NCBI GenBank assembly: GCA_036897625.1
Contig: JAYMTA010000001.1
Location: 247,541-311,540, forward strand
DNA length: 64,000 bases
Source of the DNA: Pelargonium cotyledonis
Taxonomy: Eukaryota; Streptophyta; Magnoliopsida; Geraniales; Geraniaceae
Direction of reading: 5' to 3'
The translations under genes and the position numbers were made by a program. Below, piece by piece: positions 36,666-49,003 of this stretch (within the stretch, counting starts at the first letter, position 1; each line of letters begins with the position of its first letter). Below the pieces are notes generated by a model that saw only the letters and a list, made by a program, of their open reading frames with translations, was not told where the DNA came from and ran no database searches.

Positions 36666-38872
36666 TTAGTAATGCAATAGGTAGTAATAGATAAAAGAAG
36701 TTTTCTTATTTATTAGATAGTTAGTAAGGCGTATTCCTATTGTTCTTATCATTTAAGAGGACAGGGCCGCCTTAATGGTAGAAGGGGAAGTCCGTGTTCC
36801 CAACTGCAGCGTAGCGGAGGGCAGATGAAGTAAGGTAGTTTTAGATAGTATCTACTTACACGCTATAGTCAACAAGAGGAAAAAACAGATTTACTAAAAA
36901 TCCAGAACTCTCTTTCTTTATCCTTAGTTACTTTATTCCCCGATACCTTTTAACCAAAGTACAAAAAAGGGTTCCCAGGTAGAATTCTATGGATTAGTAC
37001 TTTTTCTTTTATCACAAGAACCCTTGGGATAGTTAAAGACCACTGTACTCAACTCACATATGGATAGTACTATATAACCATTCTTTCTTAGCTTTCAAGA
37101 GCTTAGCTACTGAGTTTTTTAGACCCTATTTGCTCAAACCTTCTCTTTCATACAGTTAGTGCCAAGTACTAAGTTTTAAAAGTCAAAGGTTGCCGTCAAC
37201 TAACTTCAGTCTAGAACTATAACATAAATTGCTCATTTGGACGTTCCTAAGTATACCTATCTATAAACTATAAACTATATTGAGGCTTTGGTGGATAAGT
37301 AATCAGGCTCAATATGTAAAACTTTTTTAAAAAAGGTATACGTATATATTCATATATCTAACAGAAGCTTTAAGTGTATATGAAGTCCTTTACCGGTCGG
37401 AATAGTCGAGACACCTATCCAATATTTAGATGTTGAAAGTGTGAAAAGTTTAAACGAGGCGCTTCTTTTCAATGGGGACTGGCTGCTCTAGTTTAGCATA
37501 TAGATAGGGAGCTTATGATTTCGTGGTAATGTATTTCAAGTAAGACGGTATCCTCTTTATCGACGGATTTCATATAGTTAGATACATATAAAGTCAAAAG
37601 AGTACCCCGATTGCTAGGATAACTAAAGAATTGAGATTAACCAATAGAAAATGCTCTATTGCTGCAGGGACTTGCCCCTTTACCAAATTTTCAATGTAGT
37701 TATAATTCTTTTTTAGGAGCACCCCTCATTACTAATTAAAGAACAAGCTCTCTTTCTAACTCAGTTACTAATCATAGGAATACCCGCTAGGGGTCTTAAA
37801 GATAACGAAAGTCTAATTAGGAAACTTTAGATGCTGTATTCTTTTTACTTCCTCCTTGTGTACACTTGTTATTCTCAACTAATCGCAAGGTTTATTGTAT
37901 TGATGCTTTTTTCAGTCTTCTCATTTTGATTATTAAATAATAAGTTGTATTGCTGGTATACGAGTGTATATAACCCGTAAAGCCTGCTTTTCTGCCCTAC
38001 TATTGAGATTATGTATTTAAATATATACTTATTAGCTTTTAGCTTATTTAAACCCAAAGGCGGATCTCTGTATCTGGTCGACTACTAATAAACCTCGAAT
38101 TTCTTCTTCTCGGGAAACCAACTAAACGATACCTTACTTCAAATCATTTGGAACCGACAAAGATTTTTTTAAGCTATCCTCTGTTGCCTTACCTTAATGA
38201 GTAATTAAGACAAATACCACAGGATTCTCCCTGTCTCAAACCTTTACTAGACATTTTTTTCATCATAACCTACAGTGTAGAATTAATGCTTATTAGTACT
38301 TATATAAGAAGATTCCATATAGTACACATAATAAATTAGAGTTACTATTATTCCGATTCTGAGGGATCTAAACCTTGATACTTGTAAAAGGCAGGAACTT
38401 AAAAAATTGAAAGAAAATCATAGGAACCAAACACGGAAACAGTTAAATTAAAGACCTTATCCGTCTCTCATTGGCTTTGCTTGTTAGTCTCAATAAAAAA
38501 GGTCAAGGATATCAGAGTGTACTGTACATAGGACCTAATCGAGAATCTGGATCCTTGCAATCAAATTACTTCTCTTAGTTAGGCTTAGGCTCTTCTCGGA
38601 ATGAATCTACTTTAACGCAATTCAGTGCTTTATGAGCCGAGCCTCTAAACTCTTTCGTTTTGACCTATTATAAATCTCGTATAACTTTAACTCAAGAGCA
38701 GGCTTTTTAGATGAAGCGGTTAGATAATGAACCCTAGAATTTGGGATTTTGAAAGTCTGGTTTTCCTAGCATTTCAGATATGTCGAGTGTCACAAGGGGC
38801 GCTCCTATCCAACCAAGACCGGATATCATCTACAGATATATGGAGCTTACTAGTCTAAAGGAAAGTCCTTTT

Positions 38873-38945
38873 ATATGTTGCTGGACTTGAACCTTTGTCA
38901 TCTATGTTGTCGGGTCTGTACTCTAACCATCTACTTTAAATAATT
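38873..38945 (-). pseudogene. tRNA-like element, family X copy 1
   Basis: The minus strand reads GATGGTTAGAGTAC, then GACCCGACAACATAGATGACA, and then AAGGTTCAAGTCC. The D-arm and T-arm are clear. The middle does not match any standard tRNA I know, yet it recurs at 56,968-57,036 with about 80% identity over 54 ungapped positions. The two copies therefore come from one already non-canonical ancestor. No amino acid is assigned. Confidence 0.48.
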
Positions 38946-40315
38946 GGACACCGCAAAACCAAAAGCTGTCGGGCTGTCGCTAGCTATGAAACTCTCCTCA
39001 AGCTAGTTATTAGATGTAAGTCTGCATGCAATACTAAGTTTAGCAAATACCTTATTTTAAATGTTATTTCCTTGTCTCAAGTACCTATAACTTGAACTGC
39101 CGGGGCACGCCCTTGAGTATCTTGTTCTAACCCCCTAAGCTTCCTAGGTGTGTGCTCCTAAGTATAATAGGGTCCTTTCTTTTAAAATCTAATTATAACT
39201 TTTTGCTCTAGGTTTTAGCACTTCTTCCCTTATTATACAAAATAATTAAGGTAAAAAGGAAACCTTAAGAGGAGAAGAGGACTCTAGTAGTTTTTGCATG
39301 CTCTATTAATACGTTACAAGTATAAACTGTAATAGGAGAACCTTTCAAGCAGTCATATCCGAGTCAAAAGCATAAGGAATATAGAGCTTTTTTACATTCA
39401 CTTTAGCAGTTTTGGACCTTGTCATTGAATTAACTTAGAAATTTGGGGATATAAAGTTTGATTTTTAGATAAATAATAATGTAAATGTCTAGGATATATT
39501 AGACTTATTTTTTATTTATTAATTGTCAAGGGTTTTGTTGTACTACTTCAAACTTAGATACTTCGAGTAAGTTCGATTCTGATGGGAGTTCTACTTTAAT
39601 TAGTACCCGTTTCCTATATTGGCTTTGCCTATCTCAAGACTCTCATAAGAAGGAAATCTTGGTATTTATAGAAAATTAGTTATAAGAGCTTTTGAATCCT
39701 ATATATATCCCAGAACCACAAAGCCTTTAACCAGTACAAACCTTTGAAACCTAACTAAGAACAAAGCCCATTCTTTAGCTGTAGAATCTTGATTTTCGAA
39801 GTGATCATGGGCTTTTAAATAACCATCAAGGTTGATGAACGAGTCTTAGTTACTATTAACTGTCGGTTCTTTGGCTCGAGAACAAATCCGTTTTTATTTC
39901 TCGTAAGTATCCTTAGTGTAATTAAGGCTCTAATAAGTATACCTGCTCGCTTTAGAGAGTTCTAAATAGGCAAGAATTAGTAGACACTGAGCACATAGGT
40001 GAGATGGGGTTACTCCCTATTATATTATAACCAAAAATCGAGGACTTTCTTAACCCTCTCTTCTTTAGAATACCTAGAATACCCGCTTTCATAGCTATCC
40101 TTCCTCGCCAAAAGGCAGCCCTTGCCCAACTGCGACAAATATCTAACTACTAAAACTACTTCATAAATGATTCTTGACTCGAAGTAAATAATTAACCAAA
40201 GGATGTCTCGTCAAAGAAATGAGCTAGCTCTATAAATTGATAGAGTTTTTATCTTCTTATCAATCACACGGGTTTCCTTGGAGTTGTCTACTTTATACCC
40301 AATCTTCGCTTCAAA

Positions 40316-40380
40316 ATTCAGGTTTACTAAACGAAATCGATTTCATTTTGTATCCTGGGTTCGACTGTCAATTCCTCCGA
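40316..40380 (+). pseudogene. Possible tRNA-Glu-like element
   Basis: TTTCATTTTG in anticodon position and CTGGGTTCGACTG in T-arm position resemble mitochondrial tRNA-Glu(TTC). The D-arm (GGTTTACTAAACG) is poor. A palindromic GGATTCGAATCC follows about 30 nt later, and a Phe-like element lies 210 nt further on the other strand. Confidence 0.32.
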
Positions 40381-40587
40381 ACATATCAAAGCTCTCTTTT
40401 CCAACAGGCTAGGGATTCGAATCCTAATATTCCAATATTAAACAAGTGTCATCTATAGAGTCTAAACTTGGTACATGAGACAATACTGAAAGAGAAACCA
40501 ATTGACAACAACAATAGTCAAGGCAAATGCGTAAGCTTGGATCTGATCCTTCATAGTAAGAAAAAAACACAGAAACCAAGAAACTAG

Positions 40588-40656
40588 CCAATCATTGATA
40601 TATTGAACCACTGACACACGACACTCTACTCCTTTGGTCTAACCAGCGGCAAATTC
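40588..40656 (-). pseudogene. trnF-like: Degenerate mitochondrial-type tRNA-Phe, copy 2
   Basis: The minus strand reads CGCTGGTTAGAC, AAAGGAGTAGAGTGTC and GTGTGTCAGTGGTTCAATA. A 39-nt stretch aligns without a gap to mitochondrial tRNA-Phe: the D-arm, the 5' anticodon stem AAAGGA and the variable-region/T-arm GTGTCAGTGG are kept. The anticodon GAA reads AGA, and the 3' anticodon stem is broken. Its flanks share nothing obvious with those of the Phe-like element at 20.9 kb, so only the tRNA body is shared. Confidence 0.58.
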
Positions 40657-43570
40657 TAATTATTTTAAATTCTATTAATCAAATAGAGTCAAAATTATTA
40701 TACTTAAATTAAATAAGAACCTTAGTTTGCTCTAAAAGAATACCGTTAAATAAGTAATGTATAGAGCTATTCTCACACAAATAGGTTAGGAATGTTTTCT
40801 TAATATTGGTGCCGGAGGTATTCTTAATAAAAGTATTCTACTAGCTCCTAGCAATAGCGTATACCCCGCGTATATCTAAAGAACAAAATAAAGCTATGAG
40901 TTGACAGCACAGGACAGAATCTTTGGTTCCTTATCTCCCTCTAGGCACCAACCTTTCCTGGCACATTAGAACAATGATCCTAGGCCTAACTGGAAGCTAC
41001 AAATCTGGTACATCAGTCTTACTGTTACAGGTGGGACAGTGAATTCCCTTAACCCCAAACGAAAGGAGGTCCTAATAGTACAGAATCCTATCCGTAAAGT
41101 GATGGTAAAATGAATCAAATCACTGGTTAAGAACAGAAAGACCCCGAAATTCATCGGTTCTAATTACCATTTTTATTTTACTTTTTTGTTATAATTCCTC
41201 TTATGTATGAAAGATAATAAGAAGGAACACAAGATAAATCTAGCCTCTGAAATTCAATGTACTTCCCTAAGAAATAGAAAATCCTTGCAATACAAAATCT
41301 AAGACTCCTTGGCGCGTTTCCATTAGCACAAGAAAATCTGGTTTATGTCTTACCTTTAAGGAAATAGAATCAGTTTCTGTTCCGGCTATACCATTCATTA
41401 ATTGTAAAAAGCTTCCTAGTTAGAATTAGTTTTATAGCTCTGGTTCAAATAAGGTGTCTAAGAAAGCAGTTATCGGAATGTTCCCTTATTCATTTACTCC
41501 TTCATAAACTCCAGTAGAATAGGAATTTAAGGAATGTCAAGAACGAAATGAATTAGCTCAATCAAGGCAATCTGTTATCCTAAAGCCTGCAATGTCAGCC
41601 CGGTTTCCATTATAACAATCCAGCAGAAAGTACTCCTCCTTGCAGCTTTCCTAGCTGCACTCGCTATTGGCCAGCTTTCCCTTTCAACGGCTACACTTCG
41701 GATCGGATAATCTCCTAAGGCTTGCAAAACCAAGAAGACCGAAGTCGAAGCAGCAAATGAATACAATTCTGAAAGTTATATTTGCTGGCTTACACAGAAG
41801 AACTAAGACAATTAATTTCCAGAGTCCTTCCTAAGCTTTCCAACAGCATTCACTAGCAGAGGTAGTTGGCTTTCAAAGGCAATGCGTAAGTATTGTACAA
41901 CCTGAAAAGTACCTAAATGGACCGGTTAGTCAATCAAGAAACTGTGTTCCATCGACTAGACAGTTATTCTCCTAGCTTTACAGAATTCTTATCTCTTGGC
42001 GCGTATCCACAGCTTCCATAACAAGAGAATCTCATTCTATTTGTTTTGGTTTCTAAAGCTAGGAACTGTTTCTTGTAAGCCAGAGTAACCTCAGAATCCC
42101 CTCTTTGGAAACCTGCTAGCTAGGAGATGTTGCTGTTAATGGAGGACTGTGCCTATGTAAGCTAAGGAGTTTTGCAAGGTACGTACGAAGTTCTTAGAGA
42201 GCTTGATTCAGATTAAGTGTATTGACAGTGGAGCTAGCCTAAGACTGTGTATTCTTTGTTAGCGAGTGCAGACATAGATACAATTAAACCTTTCTTGTCA
42301 GCCGAATTGCTCCGTTTTAGGACACGCCACTAGAACTAAGATAAGAATCCTCTTTCTTTGATTCATTCCTCTAATCCTAATCAGGAACATTATTAATCTA
42401 ACAGTCTCTGTAATTCAATGTATTCATCTTAGGACCAAACCCATCTATAAATCCCATCTTTTATAACTAATCTAAGATAAGAAGGTACCCTGAATCTAAG
42501 AGGCTATATTAAGAAATTACCTCTCATATAATATAATATTCTATTTTAGCAGTCCAATCCTAACTCATAACCCTTGACCTTGAAAAGCAGTCCTTGTTGT
42601 CATGAGGAGGATTCCGGTATTGTTGTTTGTAATTAATAGCCCTTGAAAACCCTATACTTATAAGTTATTATAGAACTTAGTTTATATATTTCAATGTCTT
42701 TAATGAAACCCTGAGGTACCAGTAAATGAAGGACTTATAGAATCTATTGTTTGTCAAGCTAGCATTGGGTTTCTTTGCGGTGTTAGGATGCGGACTTGAT
42801 AGCCCAACCAATGAAGCTAAGGAAGCTGATGAAGTTGAATACAGAATAGAGAGAATCTTGGACTGTTAAGAAATACATAAGCATAGGGAATCCTTTTTTT
42901 TTGTTGTTTGTAGCTTAATGTCTTTAATGGAAACAGATTCTTTGTGTTGAGAGTTCTTGTCTTTGTGATATTCCTAGGATTTTCTATAATCTATAAGATA
43001 GGAATCTCTTGTAGCAAGGGTAGGCTTATCTCCCAATGAGAGAAGACTTCCGATTATGTATTCATGTTCGCAAGGAAAGTATTCAGGAGTTTCCTCTATC
43101 TAAATGGAGTCAAGTTAAAGAAACTGATTCTATCTTGTCCTTGTAACCAGATGTACCAAATACTCCCAAACAAATCCTGAGAGAAAACCTTTTGCTCAAG
43201 AAGATCCTGTCAAAGAAACTACTTACAATGAGACTAAACTATCACAAGAGATACAATTAATGAAGAGAGTGTCAATCCCAAGGTAAGCTTGCTTAGACTA
43301 TACTCTAAAAGCTACAGTTGCTTACCATTGGCATTAGGACAGCACTAAGAAGAGTACATTCTATTTGAGATTTGAGGGACTCTAAGATTCATGGTTCACA
43401 AGATAGCTATTACAGTAACTCCTTTTACCGTCTAAACAGATAGCCAATCGACTCAAACAAAGAAGGGATTGCTTTAGAGGTTAGGCAGGTTCTTAGTAAG
43501 AGGACATTCTATTTCAGAGGACTGTTAGTAACAAGGACTGCTAAGATAGAGCTGACAAGGACAAGTGGAT

Positions 43571-43612
43571 AGGATTATGAGTTTGGTTAGTCAATCAAGT
43601 AGGATTTAAGGA
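43571..43612 (+). repeat. 42-bp dispersed repeat, copy 1
   Basis: Matches 46,888-46,929 in direct orientation with one mismatch (G to A at the 18th base). The flanks are unrelated beyond the repeat. It begins AGGATTATGAGTTT and ends GTAGGATTTAAGGA. Confidence 0.8.
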
Positions 43613-44800
43613 GGATTTATTGACATCCTTGTATTAGTTAGACTTCCTAATATTATACCTTATTTGTAGTTGCTATAGTTGTTAGGTTCAATAGATAGGA
43701 CTTTCAGGGTTAGATTCATACTTCTTAGACTTAAGACTTATCTTAGTTAGGATTCGGATGACAGGGGAGGATTATTAGGTTAGTCAAGAAAGAACTCCTT
43801 AAAGCCAGAAGACATTAGCAAAACTCAGGAAGCAGATTCCTGTCTATTAGTTACCCTGCAACAGAATACACTTGCTTTTGGCTTAGACAAGAGATTCTTT
43901 AACTCCTTTCTTTTAGCAACATCATCGACTAGCAACATCGACAGAAGTGAGTGGATTTAGAGTTTGGTTTGGTCCTAAGATGACAAGGAACTTGCAAGCA
44001 ACAGCTAAGACAAGAGAGTTTTTAGGTTCCTAAGAAGAGGAGATTCTATTAGAGTTTCGGAGGAGAAGGGAAGAAAGGGTTTAGGGGATTTCGGTTCAAT
44101 AGGACATTATATTACAGAGACTGGAGAATTCATGTTAGATTCTTAACTGGCTATTGCACTCCTTTAGCAACACGGTCCATCTCTCAAAGAAGAAGATAAT
44201 CTGTATTAAGCATCCTTTACCCGCTAGAACATGTCCTTGCTTTACAAACAATAGAAATAAAAGATTCTCTCTCTATTCTGTGCCTTCAATCCCAAAGAAA
44301 GAACTCCTTTAAAGACAAGAATACCAATTAACATCCATTGGCCTCCTTTAAGAATACACAGCTTTGGCCTGTCCTCTCAAAAGAATCTCTTAGAATTTCC
44401 TTTACTTTAGTTTCGATACACATTCTTCTATTAGGGAATGATTAATAAACTAACTTACACAATAGAAATATTGCCTAATTCCTTTAGAAACCTCAGGATT
44501 ATGAGTTGGATTTAGAGTTCGGTTGGAGGTTTTAAGGAGCTAAGAAGTATAGTTCGGATTAAAAGGATAGGATTTATTGACTGGCTATAGAGTTAGGCTG
44601 ACAAGAAAAGGATTCTCTTATGTACCTTCCCTACCAAGAAGTCTTCAGTTCTTCGAGAAAGTCTTACACCTAAAGAGGAACCTTATTATTTGGAGTTGGC
44701 ATTCAAGGTTCCTACTTTCAAGCAAGCTAGCCTTTACTACCATAGAGCAAGCTAAAGCATGCCTTAGACTTTCAAGGTACGAAGTGACTTTATTTTCGAG

Positions 44801-44825
44801 TTGGGCCACCTTAATGGGCTAAACC
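44801..44825 (+). repeat. 25-bp dispersed repeat, copy 1
   Basis: An exact direct copy is at 46,849-46,873. It begins TTGGGCCACC and ends GGGCTAAACC. In this copy it closes an open frame of 81 codons, which I take as fortuitous. Confidence 0.8.
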
Positions 44826-46848
44826 GGTAATTAAAAGAGTGTCCATCCTAAACTATCTGAGAGTTGAGTACCTTATATTGATTCATTGGTTCTTCTTTCT
44901 TCATGGTATGTACCTTCTCCTCAAGACAAGAGAATGAATCCTAGGTTTCAAAGAGGGGATTTATAAGTCGAAGGGGATTTAGGATCCTTATTTATTTCAC
45001 TATTAGATTAGGAATAATGAATTTAGTTTCCTTTACCACCATAAACAGCTTCCTTTGGTTCGCTTTCAAAGAAGAAGAAATTCTCAACAGTCAAAGCCAA
45101 GGAAAGATTCTCTAAGATTATGTATCGATCTAGTATTCCAGTTATAGGTAAGAGTCTAGTTCCAGGTAAATCTTTTTGTTGGTTCCTAAGAGCAAGACCA
45201 GCTTCCAAGGGTTTCCAAAGTCAGGAGTATAAGCTACATAGAGGAGAAGGGTTTTAAGGTTCTAAAGGTGCTTGATAAGAAGCATGCATGGAATGGGACT
45301 CTATAAGTCATGTAAGATTATTAGACTAGAGAATTAGTGGATTTGTAGTAGAGAATATGTATTCAGTTTTTCCTTAGCTATCAAGGCTATCTTTCAAAGG
45401 AATAAGAGTACTACCAATATTAACCTGGTATTGTCAAGACAGGTATGAAGGTTATAATCAAGTCGAACTTAAATAAGGTAGAGTCAAGTTCAGGAAATGA
45501 ATAAGTTGACAAGGGTTGATTTTAGAGTATTTACTTCGGTTTATCTGCACTTGGTAAGGACTTCAAGGTCAAGGGATTATGAGTTTGTGTTTGGTTCTAC
45601 AGGGTTTGGTTCTAAAGAAAGAGAATCTATATTCTGTACCCTCAATTGATTGACCGGATTAGTAGCTTTTTAGAGTCAAGGGTTTCTAGTTGGTACCTTA
45701 GATTGGATCTCACTTGGAAAAGGATTTGGAATTATTGAACTCTTAACAGGATTTCTAGTTGACTTTCATATGAACTGGTTGATGAAAAGAAAGTAATTCT
45801 GAGTTTGGACACCTATAGGAAGCGCACCCTCAGATAGATCTTCTTTTGTTAATTAGTTTAGGCAAGAGCTTGTTGACAGTTAGCTTTCAAAGAAGACCTA
45901 AGATAGGACATTCTATTTGAGTTGAGGCACTCTATTCTATTTTCCTTCTGAGATTAGTTATAGATTAGTTATAAAGCAACAGGTTTAGAGTTTCGGATGA
46001 GGTGATATGTAATATTAGAAGAATTAATAAACTGTCTATCGGGTCAGGTCAGTCCTTGGTTCCATCTTTCACTGGCTATTGGCAAAGACAAGAGGAATTC
46101 TGTTATTATGTTATCCGCTTTACAAGCTATTCAGTTACTTCAGTTACTATGGCTGGCTAACAAGTTAGTGGATTTAGGGGCTTTAGGTTCCTAGGATTAG
46201 AGGGGATACAGCTTCCAAAGGCTAGTGCTTTCCATTAGCTCCAAAGACAAGAATCTATTTACTCCTTTACCAGCTATTACAGATAGATCGGACTAAAGTA
46301 CTTCGCAACAGTAAGATAAAGAAACAAGATATTGACTACCTTTACTGGTTTATAGCTATCTGGGGAGTATAGTATTAACTTGAGCAAATAGGTCCCTGAG
46401 TTCACTTCCTGAAATTAGTTAGGCTGTCAAAGAAGGAGTACTTGCTTTCAAGTTAATGAGTTTAGGAATATAATAAGTTTCCTGGAGAAGGTCCGTTCCA
46501 AAGGTATGAAATCCTACAAATAAGGGATTTCTCTCTATTCAGTATTCTGTGACTCCTTAGCTAGCTTTGGACAGCATTCCTCTATCCCATTAGAAATGTA
46601 CCTGTTTGTAAATTAAGAAGTTTTTCCTTGGTAAAGCAATACTAAAAGGGGCAATACCATCATCATAGCTTAGGAATCCTACTCTCAAGAATACAAGAAC
46701 AAAAGGAATTAGAACAAGGTGGATAGTTAGTTAGGCGGGTTCCTAGGTTTCAAGCTAAAGCTTGCCTTTATACCATAGTAAATAAACAGGAATACATTTC
46801 TCGGACCTATCGACTAGAGATTCCATCAATTTGTTGTTTATTTTGGAC

Positions 46849-46929
46849 TTGGGCCACCTTAATGGGCTAAACCAGTTTCGCTACCTCAGGATTATGAGTT
46901 TGATTAGTCAATCAAGTAGGATTTAAGGA
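46849..46929 (+). repeat. Composite of three dispersed words
   Basis: Within 81 bp this stretch holds the second copy of the 25-bp word (46,849-46,873). It also holds an 18-bp word ACCTCAGGATTATGAGTT shared with about 44,490-44,507, and the second copy of the 42-bp word (46,888-46,929). In the other locations these words are 0.3-1.2 kb apart and in a different order. This is direct evidence of shuffling by short-repeat recombination or microhomology joining. Confidence 0.75.
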
Positions 46930-48189
46930 TTTGTAGGGTTCTAAAGAGAATTTCAATTGACCGTGAACAGGGATTGGTTCCTTAGCTAACAACAGTAGGA
47001 CATTAAGACAACAGTTTCAAGAGCTTGCTTAGGTGTCCTTGTAGCTACCTTAGGACTTTGTTTGTTACTAGGAATCAATTAAGAGTTGTTAGGATCCTTA
47101 TTCTTATTAGGTGAGAGTATTAGAGCAACAGGTGGATATGTGCATATTAGAGTTTCGGCTGAAAAGGAGTACTAATACAATGGAGATAACTGTTCCTAGC
47201 TGACAAGAATAAGAGGATTTCTAGTTCGGATGAGAAGGAGGAATCTGTACCAATAGAATCTATTTATGTTATTCAGTCCTTTAGATTCTGTATTCAGTTA
47301 TTACTTTGCCAGCTTACTCATTATGGATTGGAAGAGTCCTTTATTCGTTCCTTGGCTTAACTGAAATGTCAACGATGTCTTTGTTGTTTCTGACACTCTC
47401 CTACGACTTTAATTCACTAACCAATCGGAACAAGAAAAAGGGAACCAAAAGCGCTAGATAAAGCAGCTTATGCCCCTACAGGAGGAAGTCAACCAAAAAC
47501 CTAACAAATGTCATAGGTTCAGGGACCTCTTTTAACCTCTTAGAACTGTTCTTTAGAATCAGAATTTAGAAAAAGAAAAAAGTCGAGGAGCTTCATAGTC
47601 AGAAAGAAGAACCAGAAGGATAGGATGCGGCTTTTACACACGTGATTTGTTTTGAATAAAGCAAGCGGGTGGATGAAGTCCGCTTGTATAGGTCTCTATC
47701 CTATCAGAGAAAGCTTAGAGAGGTCCATTCTAATTGGTATAAGGACTGAAGGGAACTTTCAATTTCAAGACTAAGTCCGGTGGCGAGTCAGACTCAGCCT
47801 TTACATTGACGGAAGAGAAACGTATAGATAAGATAGATTACGTATATGATATTAGAAAAAACTACTAGAAAGCTTCTCTTCGTTAAAGGGACTCTTACGA
47901 GACTGATTGAGAACATGCAAAAGGGTTGGCTAGATCCTTTGTTATGGAACTCTCAGTCCTTATTAGAGCGTTTAACGAAACTCAACTTAATGAAATAGAA
48001 CTAGAAACTTATTACACCATAGAGCTTAAGCAAATAGAACAATTCACCGAGCACTTACTAAGAAAAAAGAGACACCACAAGGCACTCACTAAAGACTAAA
48101 CTAATTCTAAAGAGACCCTTTTCTCGACCGGAAACCTACGACATTCCATTCAAAGAGGAGTATAAACTACCCTTACTTCACGAACCTGT

Positions 48190-48256
48190 GCAATTTACGC
48201 TTTGAACTTACGACAGTCAATTGAAATTCTTGCGACTTAACCATACGAAACCTGAG
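48190..48256 (-). pseudogene. tRNA-like element, perhaps Ile(CAT) type
   Basis: The minus strand reads TATGGTTAAGTCGC, then TTTCAATTGACTGT, and then CGTAAGTTCAAAGCG. The D-arm and the AATTG stretch resemble plastid-type tRNA-Ile(CAT), but no CAT remains. The 15-nt block at 48,373 lies about 117 nt upstream on the same strand. Confidence 0.36.
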
Positions 48257-48372
48257 TAAACTCACTTAACACTTCTGATATACTATTTTCCACTAACTTA
48301 TTAACTTTACTAAGCCTGCTAAGATGGGTTTTTTAGAACTAAGTTCATATCTACAAATTGACTGACTCTTTT

Positions 48373-48387
48373 TATTATCTAAGTGAT
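48373..48387 (-). repeat. Dispersed 15-nt block, copy
   Basis: Minus-strand AATCACTTAGATAAT, one base different from the 32,690 copy. First of four copies between 48.3 and 49.95 kb, each placed upstream of a minus-strand tRNA-like element. Confidence 0.45.
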
Positions 48388-48532
48388 TCTAAGCTTTCCT
48401 TTTCAAAGCTCATTTTAGAAATTCTTCGATCAAGTGAAAAGAATTAGAGCTAATCTTCTCCTCTATCTAGATTTCCGTTTCAATTACAATCAAAAAGGAG
48501 CTTAGATCTTGCAATAACATTAATAAGAACCT

Positions 48533-48597
48533 AACACTTATGGATTTGAACCCAGGGTCTTATGTGAATTCTCTACTCTGTTTGACCTTTTGAATGA
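48533..48597 (-). pseudogene. Degenerate tRNA-like element, isotype unclear
   Basis: The minus strand has CAGAGTAGAGAATTC (D-arm-like), CACATAAGACC, then CTGGGTTCAAATCC as a T-arm with two closing pairs. The 15-nt block lies about 96 nt upstream. Not enough remains to name it. Confidence 0.42.
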
Positions 48598-48692
48598 AAG
48601 CAATCAACTTCTAGTTCTGATATATGATTGCACTTACTAATTGGCTTATATTAGCACTTCTCATTCTATATTTAGAGGTACGTAGAAATTTC

Positions 48693-48707
48693 TTTATCTA
48701 AGTGATT
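48693..48707 (-). repeat. Dispersed 15-nt block, copy
   Basis: Minus-strand AATCACTTAGATAAA, identical to the plus-strand copy at 32,690-32,704. About 96 nt upstream of the tRNA-like element at 48,533-48,597. Confidence 0.5.
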
Positions 48708-48932
48708 TTATTCTTTAAATGTTTTGTAGTTTTGTAGCTCTCGCATACCTACTATTTTAAAGGTTTCAGAATTCTCTATACAATTTTAGAAGGAATACCA
48801 AGTTTAAGTAGTCAAACCCCTCATTGAGAATGGATTATTCGTTACTTTTGTATCTTTGTTCTTACGGATTTCCTTTCTACTGACTGCGCTTCAACAAGAA
48901 TTCTTAAACCAGGATAAAAGAGAAGGAAGATA

Positions 48933-49003
48933 AACCCCAACTCTTGGACTTGAACCTTATGCTGTTTGGTTAACAGTCCATTGCTCTGCCAAAAGAAACA
49001 AGA
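48933..49003 (-). pseudogene. trnN-like: Degenerate tRNA-Asn(GTT)
   Basis: On the minus strand TTTTGGCAGAGCAATGG is followed by CTGTTAACC, an anticodon loop with GTT intact. A T-arm AAGGTTCAAGTCC and a 3' end AGTTGGGG resemble plant organellar tRNA-Asn. The anticodon stem keeps only about three pairs and T-stem pairing is two or three of five. The 5' acceptor strand is unrecognisable. A nuclear tRNA-Asn origin is not fully excluded. A variant 15-nt block is about 77 nt upstream. Confidence 0.58.

Larger units (their letters stand above)
32858..40315. other. Gene-free AT-rich block
   Basis: No gene recognised; the open frames are at chance length. It carries tRNA-like elements at 33.8, 36.6 and 38.9 kb (listed separately). 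Otherwise it is TpA-rich sequence with scattered G/C-rich words. Confidence 0.42.
40657..47950. other. Island of mitochondrial-style spacer DNA built from shuffled short words
   Basis: No gene recognised. Composition differs from the flanks: TG and CA words are common, and from about 42.5 kb the plus strand becomes G- and T-rich. Words of 15-42 bp recur in different order and combination, such as GGATTATGAGTT, GTCAATCAAG, GAATCTCTT-like words and ATTCTGT. This is typical of recombining plant mitochondrial intergenic DNA. Open frames at 40,966, 41,575, 44,577 and 45,023 (61-81 codons) match no family I know. Confidence 0.5.

Noticed and set aside
41575-41766. 63-codon alanine-rich open frame (minus)
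   Set aside because: Short, in a word-repeat island, and matches no family that I know. Its higher G+C follows the island's composition.
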